From assembly GCF_036625195.1 (NCBI RefSeq), contig NZ_JAZKUG010000001.1, positions 1,054,001-1,118,000 on the forward strand: 64,000 nt of DNA, read 5' to 3'. Shown in pieces: positions 35,400 to 42,298 of the stretch. The notes beneath the pieces were generated by a model. It saw only the letters and a list, made by a program, of their open reading frames with translations. It did not search any database and had not been told where the DNA came from. Each line of letters opens with the position of its first letter. The stretch's first letter is position 1. Made by a program: the position numbers and the translations under genes. The stretch comes from Accumulibacter sp. GTDB lineage: Bacteria; Pseudomonadota; Gammaproteobacteria; Burkholderiales; Rhodocyclaceae.

Positions 35400-36617
35400 T
35401 CAAAATTTGTCACTTAACCCGTAATTTTGTCTAAGACATGCAAAGGGTTCATCAGGCTCATAATGTGACAGAAATTCCGGAGGGATGCCTTCCTCCGCGA
35501 AGGTGGCGCGCAACTGTTCCAAGGAAGCCGGGTCGCGCCGACCATAGGAAGCCAACGCGAACAGCGAGCGTGCCGTCTCGGGGTTGTGCCGCGCTTCAAT
35601 GATGGCCTCGTCGATGGCCTGGACTGCACGCTGCCAGTGATTGATGGGTTCTGGCTTCGGCGCTTTCGTCGGTAGGCCGCTGGTGAACCCGGTTTGGGGC
35701 TCGGACCAGAATAGCTTTGCCTGCTCGCCTGGCGGGCTTATGTCCCTCACCTCAATCAAGTTGATTGCCGTTGCCGCCGCCTCCAGCATCTGCAATCGTA
35801 CTGCCGGGTTCAGGGTTTCATACGGTCGCCACAGACTTTGCCCAGCACGCAGCGGATGCCCGCAGCTTTCCCAGACTTGGCGGAGATACCCCGCGCAGGT
35901 TCCACACGCGGAAAGTGGGGTGTTCAGCTCATCGAGCAGCGTGCGTAGCAGCCGAAACCACAATCCGGCGTGGATGCGCCGGCGCGGCAGCTCCACATAC
36001 CCCATGGTCAGCGCCTGCCAGGTGCGCCGGTCCATCGCCGCAATCGGGTCGCTGGCGGTGCGTGGGGCGGCATCGGCATTCTCCCAGCCGAGAAAACGCC
36101 CTGGCACGCCCCAATAGGATTCCAGCCAGCAGCCATGCAGCGGGCAGCTCAGCATCAGGGGCAGCTTCCACACGAGCAGTACGGCTTGGTTCTCCGGATC
36201 GTTCAGGCAGAGCGGACAGGCGCGGTGTATCGGCTGGCTGGGGAGCCAGGCACGCCAGCTCGTGATGGATCGCGTCTTACGGCGGAGTCTTGGCAGCAGC
36301 ACCGAGAGCTGAAACGCATAGGTTTCCAATGCGTCTGGAATCTGATCATCAAGGCTGTCCAGTAGCCAAGGCACCCAGCCGGCGAAGCTCATACTGCGCA
36401 GCCGGTCCAGCTCGATGCCGCTCCGTTGGGAAAGCATCGCCAGCAGCGAGAGTGGTGGCACGGTGTCTAGGTCATCGACGTGGCCGTGACCAAGATCGTG
36501 CTCCAGTAGGTCGGGCACCTCCATGTGATAGCAAAGGGCCACGCGGTTGAGCCATGAGGACAGCGCCTCGCCTTCTTTCGGGGCGGGATGCAGCGGCCAG
36601 CGTGGTGCCGGCTTCAC
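35400..36617 (-). CDS. tniQ: TniQ transposition accessory protein
   Basis: 405 residues from a GTG at 36617 that overlaps the tniB stop. It starts RWPLHPAPKEGEALSSWLNR, the usual TniQ opening. Zinc-type Cys pairs follow in HRACPLCLNDPEN and LSCPLHGC. TniQ is needed with TniA and TniB for target choice and cointegrate formation. The length matches the Tn402 protein. The long upstream open frame overlapping tniB is not coding. Confidence 0.92.
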   Translation of the reverse strand: MKPAPRWPLHPAPKEGEALSSWLNRVALCYHMEVPDLLEHDLGHGHVDDLDTVPPLSLLAMLSQRSGIELDRLRSMSFAGWVPWLLDSLDDQIPDALETYAFQLSVLLPRLRRKTRSITSWRAWLPSQPIHRACPLCLNDPENQAVLLVWKLPLMLSCPLHGCWLESYWGVPGRFLGWENADAAPRTASDPIAAMDRRTWQALTMGYVELPRRRIHAGLWFRLLRTLLDELNTPLSACGTCAGYLRQVWESCGHPLRAGQSLWRPYETLNPAVRLQMLEAAATAINLIEVRDISPPGEQAKLFWSEPQTGFTSGLPTKAPKPEPINHWQRAVQAIDEAIIEARHNPETARSLFALASYGRRDPASLEQLRATFAEEGIPPEFLSHYEPDEPFACLRQNYGLSDKF

Positions 36618-37531
36618 ATCAATTCCCGCTCGAACTGGCGTCGCCGCTCGCTGGGGCCGGTGTAATCGGCCATGCTGAGCGTGCGGTGGTTGATCGCTTC
36701 CTCGCCGCTCTCCACGGCGGCAATGGCCGCCGCCATCAGCAGGTGCGCCAGCTCGCCGATGGTGCCCTCGCTGCGCGCGAGCAGGTAACGGGCCATGTCC
36801 GCCGTGGCAATCGGCGAGGATCGCCGCAGCGGGAGCGAGGCGGCGAAGCTGGCCAGCAGCGAACAGCAATCGTCGTTGTCCTCCCACACCGGCAGCATCA
36901 TCGGCTCGAAGCGGTTTTCCAACTGGTCATCCGAACGGATCGCCAGGTAGGCGTCGCGCGTGCCGACCCCGACCAGCGGGATGCGCAACTCGTTGCCGAG
37001 GAAACGCAGCAGGTTGAGAAATTCCCGACGGTTGACGCTGTTGCCGGCCAGGACGTTGTGCAGCTCGTCGATGACCAGCATGCGCACCCCGACCTTGCGA
37101 AGCAGTGCCAGCGCCAGTTGCTCCATTTCCGGCAACCGTGGGCGCGGACGCAGTGGCGCACCCATCGCGGCGAGCAGCGCGACATAGAAGCGCATCACCG
37201 ACGGTTCGGACGGCATCTGCACGACCAGCACCGGGATGTGTTCCTGGTCGGCGTCAGAACTGGCCGGATGCGTGCGCCGGAACTTTTCGATGATCATCGA
37301 CTTGCCGTTGTTGGTCGGGCCAACCAGCAGCAAGTTGGGCATGCGTTGTTTGTTCGGCCACGCATACAGCGTTTCCAGCCTGTTCAACGCTTCGACCGCG
37401 CGGGGGTAGCCAATCCAGCGGTCGGCGCGGATACGCTGCACGCGCTCGTCCGCTGGCAGACGGGCCAGACCCTGCGCCGCCGGCAGCAGGTGAGACAGGT
37501 CGATAATGGGATATTCGTCCACGGCTACCAC
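36614..37531 (-). CDS. tniB: TniB AAA+ ATPase
   Basis: 305 residues. Walker A is GPTNNGKSMIIEKF and Walker B is VRMLVIDELHN; this is the IstB/TnsC-like AAA+ regulator of Tn402-type transposition that presents target DNA to TniA. It starts at a GTG (37531) overlapping the tniA stop, with GAGGAG upstream, and overlaps tniQ at its end. Confidence 0.93.
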   Translation of the reverse strand: MVAVDEYPIIDLSHLLPAAQGLARLPADERVQRIRADRWIGYPRAVEALNRLETLYAWPNKQRMPNLLLVGPTNNGKSMIIEKFRRTHPASSDADQEHIPVLVVQMPSEPSVMRFYVALLAAMGAPLRPRPRLPEMEQLALALLRKVGVRMLVIDELHNVLAGNSVNRREFLNLLRFLGNELRIPLVGVGTRDAYLAIRSDDQLENRFEPMMLPVWEDNDDCCSLLASFAASLPLRRSSPIATADMARYLLARSEGTIGELAHLLMAAAIAAVESGEEAINHRTLSMADYTGPSERRRQFERELM

Positions 37532-39204
37532 TCCTCGATCTGGTCGAACGGTTTGGCCGGCGGCAGGTTGTCGGCCTGCGGGTCGGTAATGTCCGTTCCC
37601 GGCGGAACGGGCTTGTCCGGCCGAGCGGATGCTTTGAGGTGTTGCCGACGATCCGCGTCACGCCGAGCCTTGCGTGTGGCCTTCTGCGCGGTGGTCACGA
37701 TCTCGCGCATCTGGCCGATCATGCGGAACAGCACCGACTCATCCACCTGTTCGCGCCCTTGCTGCCGCAATTTCGCCAATGCTTGGCGTTGCTCCCAGAG
37801 GGTGACAGCCGGGTGCGACAAGGTACGGTAGGGGATTTCCAGGTAGTGCTGACCCTCCGGTTCCAGCACCCAGATACGGCTGATGTCGCGCGGGTCGCGC
37901 CGGATCAGGAAAGAGGGCTGGCGGTCGCGCCGTGCGATCCAAGGTTTGAGCGCGTCGGCGTAGTAGTGGATGTGGTCGATGACGAAGCCGGTGCGGGTCA
38001 GCGTGCGGCGGAGGATGGGCAGAAAATCGACCAGGAAAGCCGTGGCGCGGGTAACGACTGCTGGCACACCGATGCGCGCCACAGCCTCGGCCCAGCGCGC
38101 GGCCGGCGGCTGAAGCAGGCCGTTGTGCACGGAGCCGTGATAGGTGCCGACTGCCAGTGCGAGCCAGCGCTCCAGCTCGCGCAGTGTCAGGGCGGCCATC
38201 TTCTCGGAGTCGTACTCCCCGCGTTGGTCGGGATTGGAGAAGGTCGTTCCAGGCAGTTCGTCGTGGATCATCTGCATCGCCGTGCCGATGATCCGCTCCA
38301 CGATGCCACCGTAGTGCGGCTGCCCGAGCGGACGATAGTCCAGCCGGATGCCATGCTGCTCGCAGCCCCGGCGCAGGGCCTCGCTCTTGAATTCGGCCGC
38401 GTTGTCCAGGTAGAGCAACATGGGCTTGCCGCTCATCGGCCAGTCCATTTCCACGTCCAACCCTTCCAGCCAAGGGCGCTTGTCGCAGGCGACATGCGCG
38501 AGGCAAAGGCCGACCGAGACGGCGGACGGCGCTTCCAACGTGACCACCATGCCGAGCACACAGCGGGTGAACACGTCGATGGCGATGGTGAGGTACGGAC
38601 GGCCGATCGGTTGCCGGTCGCGCTCGTCCACCACGATCAGGTCGATGACCGTGTGGTCGATCTGCACCTGCTCAAGCGGCGCAGTCACGGCGGGAGGCAC
38701 GCCGCCGGCACCTTGGAGGTCTCGGGACGCATCCTGGCCTTCCCGGCGGCGAGTGACTTTGCGCGGATCGAGGCCGGCGATCCGCAACGCCACAGTGTTG
38801 CGCGCCGGCACCCGCAGCTTCTGCGCTTTGCAAGCCTGCGCGACCTCGCGGTGGAACGCCGCCAGGCTGCGCTTCTGTTTGGTCAGAAACCGCTTTTGCA
38901 GCAGGTCGCGGATGATGCGTTCGATCGGCTCCGGCAAGCGGCCCTTACCTTTGCCGCCGCTCGACTGCCCAAGAACCAGGTCAGTGACCAGCCCCGAGCC
39001 TTGCCGGGCACGGCGGATCAGGATGTAGACCTGCCGCCGGGACAGACCCAGTACCTGGGCTGCCGCGTCGGCCGCTTCATGCCCTACCGTCTCCGACTGT
39101 GCCAGCGGCCCGATGATCTCCGCGCGACGGCGCGCACGCTCCCATGCCTGATCTGGCAGGGTGGCAACGCCGTGCTCGGTAATCGGTGTGGTATCGGTCG
39201 CCAT
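37525..39204 (-). CDS. tniA: TniA DDE transposase
   Basis: 559 residues from the ATG at 39204 (GAGGTGAG upstream). N-terminal helix-turn-helix (LGLSRRQVYILIRRAR). The rve/DDE core has VQIDHTVIDLIVVDE (first Asp), LLYLDNAAEFKSEAL (second Asp) and PHYGGIVERIIGTAMQMI (Glu). From memory it is close to the TniA of Tn402/Tn5090 throughout, including its exact length. It cuts and joins the 25-bp ends and makes 5-bp target duplications, as seen here. Confidence 0.95.
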   Translation of the reverse strand: MATDTTPITEHGVATLPDQAWERARRRAEIIGPLAQSETVGHEAADAAAQVLGLSRRQVYILIRRARQGSGLVTDLVLGQSSGGKGKGRLPEPIERIIRDLLQKRFLTKQKRSLAAFHREVAQACKAQKLRVPARNTVALRIAGLDPRKVTRRREGQDASRDLQGAGGVPPAVTAPLEQVQIDHTVIDLIVVDERDRQPIGRPYLTIAIDVFTRCVLGMVVTLEAPSAVSVGLCLAHVACDKRPWLEGLDVEMDWPMSGKPMLLYLDNAAEFKSEALRRGCEQHGIRLDYRPLGQPHYGGIVERIIGTAMQMIHDELPGTTFSNPDQRGEYDSEKMAALTLRELERWLALAVGTYHGSVHNGLLQPPAARWAEAVARIGVPAVVTRATAFLVDFLPILRRTLTRTGFVIDHIHYYADALKPWIARRDRQPSFLIRRDPRDISRIWVLEPEGQHYLEIPYRTLSHPAVTLWEQRQALAKLRQQGREQVDESVLFRMIGQMREIVTTAQKATRKARRDADRRQHLKASARPDKPVPPGTDITDPQADNLPPAKPFDQIEEW

Positions 39205-39320
39205 GCTCACCTCGCTTTGGTGCACACGAGTATTGAGCATAGTCGAGATCGGTGCGGATGACTTCTGATATTACGCCGTCAGGAGTGGCCTGCACACTTG
39301 GCGTCACGCCCCGTCAGTTG

Positions 39321-39345
39321 GTGCAGTCGTCTTCTGAAAATGACA
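39321..39345 (-). repeat. IRt-type terminal inverted repeat, right end
   Basis: Reverse complement begins TGTCATTTTCAGAAGACG; followed by the target duplication GAGTT (39346-39350). The adjoining 20 bases inward (CAACTGACGGGGCGTGACGC on the minus strand) are the standard sequence at the tni end. Confidence 0.92.
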
Positions 39346-40065
39346 GAGTTTGCGTGCCCGCCTGACAGCTTCGCCGGTACTCTCAAAAACGGTCGGTTTT
39401 GAGAGCGGTCAGCCGCACATCCATCGACACACATGAGGTGCGCTGTGTCGTGACCTCGCCGCCGGAGCGATGGGGCGGCTCAGGGCAGAACCGATCAGGC
39501 CGGCGCTAGGCGCGTTGCGACGAGTGGGTGCGCGTTTGATCGCGGAGATCACCACCGCCACTGCCGATGAGGCGTGCTTCCTTCGAAACCTGCCACGACC
39601 GCGCGCATATCAGACGTCCAGGTTGCGGACCTGCGCCATGGTCGTCCGCTGACTGTCTCCGAGACTCGGCCACCGACGAGACGCCGCCCGGTTTCGGCGT
39701 GTCGTATCAGCACGTGCTGGCCGACGCGAGTAGGCATGAAAGAGGTGACGGGGTTTGATTGGGTTTGCCGGGTTTGTTTCCAACTGTTTACTATTACAGT
39801 AACAGGAGAAATTTCCTGTTGTGTACACAATGATGGTTTACAAACCCAGTAACCCCCCCCAAACCCAGCCAAGGTTGAACTAAAGCGCTGCGCGCTGGTG
39901 TGGGCACCCCACCACAGCCCACCGCTCCTTCTCTTCTCGCTGTCGCCCCCTGAATTCGCTTTCGCCCTCACCCTGACGGGTCCGCGGCTCGCTTCCCACT
40001 CCGCCCGCAAATCCTCGATCCTCCTCGCTGCGGGGGACGTCCCCGCAGCCATCGAGGAGAGAGTC
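39346..40065. other. Non-coding stretch: right half of the split res region, then the left end of the IS91-type element
   Basis: It holds the target duplication, a perfect inverted repeat CTCTCAAAA (39380-39388)/TTTTGAGAG (39397-39405) that probably belonged to the resolvase site, and an AT-rich section with repeated GGGTTTG/CAAACCC words and an unusual run of eight C (39839-39870). No frame looks coding. The IS91-type left terminus should lie somewhere near 39880-39950, but I cannot place it. Confidence 0.45.
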
Positions 40066-40914
40066 ATGAGTGAGCTGCGTGAACGGATGAGTAACGCCAT
40101 GTGCCTGCGGGGAATGGCGGCACGGACGCAGGAATCCTATCTCGGCGCGGTGACGGAACTGGCGATGTTCTACCATCGATCGCCGGCAGAGCTGCGCGTG
40201 GAGGAGGTCCAAGCCTACCTGCTGCACCTGATCCGCGACAAGAAGCTCGCCTACGTGAGCGTCAATCAAGCCTCCTCTGCGTTGCGCTTCCTCTATCGTC
40301 GGGTGCTTGGTCGCCCGGAAGTGGGCTTCGACATCCCGATGGCCAAGGTGCCTCAGCGTCTGCCGCAGATGCTGTCGCGCGAAGAGGTCGCACGCCTGAT
40401 CGACGCGGCGCGAACCCTGCGCGGGCGAACACTATTGATGACCACCTACGGCGCCGGCTTGCGGGTGTCCGAAGTCTGCGCCCTGCAGGTCGTGGACATC
40501 GGGAGCGCCGCCGATCGCATGTGCCTCAAGGTGCGCCAGGGCAAAGGCGGCAAGGATCGCTACACGCTGCTGTTGCCCCACGTGCTGGCAGCCCTACGGA
40601 TCTACTGGCGCGACGCCCGCCCGCGGCTCTGGTTGTTCCCCAACCGGGCCGGCACCAGCCCGATGGAAATCCAGACCGCGCAGCGAATTTACTGTGCGGC
40701 GCGCAACGCCGCGGGCATCGCCCCCGAGGGCGGCATCCACGGTCTTCGCCACGCCTTCGTCACGCACCTGCTCGAAGCCGGCGTCGATCTCTACAGCATC
40801 GGCCGACTGCTCGGCCATGGTCATCTGTCGACGACCTCGCGCTACCTGCATCTGGCGCGCTCGAAGCTGACCGGCAACACCTCGCCCCTGGAGCTGCTCG
40901 CCCCGCTCGGTTGA
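40066..40914 (+). CDS. Tyrosine recombinase associated with IS91-type transposase
   Basis: 282 residues from the ATG at 40066, with GAGGAGAGA upstream. The catalytic set is complete: Arg in GAGLRVSEVC, Lys in GKGGKDRY, HGLRHAF, LLGHGHLSTT and the Tyr in TSRYLHLARS. Small XerC/D-like recombinases directly upstream of an IS91 transposase are a recurrent pair. The next gene starts 10 bases downstream. Confidence 0.88.
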   Translation: MSELRERMSNAMCLRGMAARTQESYLGAVTELAMFYHRSPAELRVEEVQAYLLHLIRDKKLAYVSVNQASSALRFLYRRVLGRPEVGFDIPMAKVPQRLPQMLSREEVARLIDAARTLRGRTLLMTTYGAGLRVSEVCALQVVDIGSAADRMCLKVRQGKGGKDRYTLLLPHVLAALRIYWRDARPRLWLFPNRAGTSPMEIQTAQRIYCAARNAAGIAPEGGIHGLRHAFVTHLLEAGVDLYSIGRLLGHGHLSTTSRYLHLARSKLTGNTSPLELLAPLG

Positions 40915-40924
40915 GTTCTCGCCA

Positions 40925-41949
40925 GTGACCCTGGCCGAGGTCTTCCGCCGGCACGGGCCGGCGTACCTCGCCAAGCAGGTTCTGGCACCGGCCAAGGCCA
41001 GGGTCTGGCGGGCGATCGTCGCCTGTCGCACGGCCGCACTCGGCGGCCACGTCGAGACCTGTGACGGCTGCGGTGTGACGCGACACGTCTACCAATCGTG
41101 CCGAAACCGCCACTGCCCGCAGTGCCAGACCCGCGCCAAGGAGGACTGGCTGGCGAAACGGCGCCAGGAGCTGTTGCCGGTGCCGCATTTCCATCCGGTG
41201 TTCACCCTGCCGCATGCCCTGAACGCGCTGATCGGATTACGCCCGCGCGTGATCTACGAGATGCTCTTCGCCGCCGCGTCGGCCACGCTCACCGAATTCG
41301 CCGCCAATCCCCGCTGGCTGGGCGGCAAGCTGGCGTTCTTGCTGGTCCTGCACACCTGGAAGCAGGACGTCGGGCGACATGTGCATGTGCACGCTCTGGT
41401 CGCCGGCGGGGCACTGACGGCCGTGGGAGAATGGAAGTCGCCCAAGCGCGGCTTCCTGTTTCCGGTCCGGGCGCTGTCACCGGTCTTTCGGGGCAAGTTC
41501 CTCGCCGCACTGTGTGACGCCCGGGGCGCCGGCCAGCCGTTGGCCGAAGCGCTGGCCGACGACAAGCGCAGGCGCGCGCTGCGCCAGCGCCTGCTGCGGC
41601 ACGACTGGGTGGTCTACGCGAAGCAGCAGCTCGGCGTGCCGGAGCAGGTGCTCGAGTATCTCGCTCGCTACACGCATCGGGCGGCGATCTCGAACGAGCG
41701 TCTCGTCGGCATGGACGAGACGACGGTCCGTTTTCGCGTGCGCGCGACGCCGGGCAAACGCGTGCTCCAGTTGCCGGCGACCCATCCGCTGAGATCACGG
41801 CGACGGTGCAGCAGTTCCTGCAGCGCGTCGGACGCGTCGAGTGGGTGCGCTGTCCCCACTGCGGCGCGGGACGGTTCGTGCCGACGGCGGGGATTCCGCC
41901 GCTGCGCCTGGCGACGCCGCCGGGCGCCTCGGTTCGTGGCCCGCCATGA
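40925..41949 (+). pseudogene. IS91-family Y2/HUH transposase, frameshifted near 41790
   Basis: The N-terminal zinc domain (CDGCGVTRHVYQSCRNRHCP), HUH motif region (HVHVHALVAGG) and catalytic YLARYTHRAAISNERL segment are intact. After LQLPAT (about 41785) the frame breaks: the same frame becomes Arg/Ser-rich junk, while the +1 frame reads a plausible C-terminal zinc segment (VEWVRCPHCGAGRFVPTAG) ending at 41949. Part of the normal region between LPAT and the zinc segment also seems missing. The rolling-circle transposase is therefore probably inactive. Confidence 0.8.
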
Positions 41950-42136
41950 GAAGGGCCAAGGGGTGGCGATGGCCGTTCCGGCTGCCAGGGGGTGGCGCGT
42001 CGCCTGCGTCCCGAAGGCGCCACTCCGGCGCTGCTTTCTGTCTGTCGGAGCGCCCGGTTCGTTCCGGTCACCGGCTCGCGAACGGCAGGAAGCCGCTCGT
42101 CTGCCTCTGGCCAAGCCGTCTGAGCCTTACCCGTGA

Positions 42137-42280
42137 CTTGACCAGTGGCACGGGACGCTTACAATCCCCATAGGTACCGCCGTCGAGGCGCTTCAGTCCA
42201 ACGAGGTTTATCTGCCGCGGGTGCACCAGAGGCTAGGCCGGACGCTTTCGGCGCGGCAGATAAACGCTATTCGTTAGATT
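42137..42280 (+). repeat. IS91-type terminus: promoter plus perfect 14-bp hairpin (copy 2); attC-like
   Basis: TTGACC (42138-42143), a 16-base spacer and TACAAT (42160-42165) form an outward promoter. A perfect 14-bp inverted repeat follows (GTTTATCTGCCGCG at 42206-42219 with its complement at 42252-42265). It is flanked by GTCCAAC (42196-42202) and GTTAGAT (42273-42279), which fit the RYYYAAC and GTTRRRY ends of integron attC sites. Its position after an IS91 transposase makes an oriIS-type end the simpler reading. A diverged copy lies at 2474-2610. Confidence 0.6.
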
Positions 42281-42298
42281 CCGGTCGTCTCCGCGGGG

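Larger units (their letters stand above)
27056..39345. mobile_element. Complete Tn402/Tn5053-family transposon carrying an efflux operon
   Basis: 12,290 bp. The terminal inverted repeats start TGTCGTTTTCAGAAGACG (27056) and, on the other strand, TGTCATTTTCAGAAGACG (39345 inward). The 25-bp ends match at 22 positions. The flanking 5-bp direct repeat GAGTT (27051-27055 and 39346-39350) is a target-site duplication. The transposition module tniA-tniB-tniQ-tniR is intact. The first ~115 bp inside the left end match my memory of the IRi side of class 1 integrons, but intI1, attI and the usual 3' segment are absent. The cargo (27237-34587) is a six-gene efflux and regulator cluster. Confidence 0.93.

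Noticed and set aside
37639..39261. 540-codon plus-strand frame opposite tniA
   Set aside because: TniA on the other strand has all catalytic motifs and the exact family length; the antisense product is low-complexity.
39470..39852. Short frames of 60-92 codons after the transposon
   Set aside because: Several overlapping frames on both strands, none with protein-like composition or a good start; treated as non-coding.
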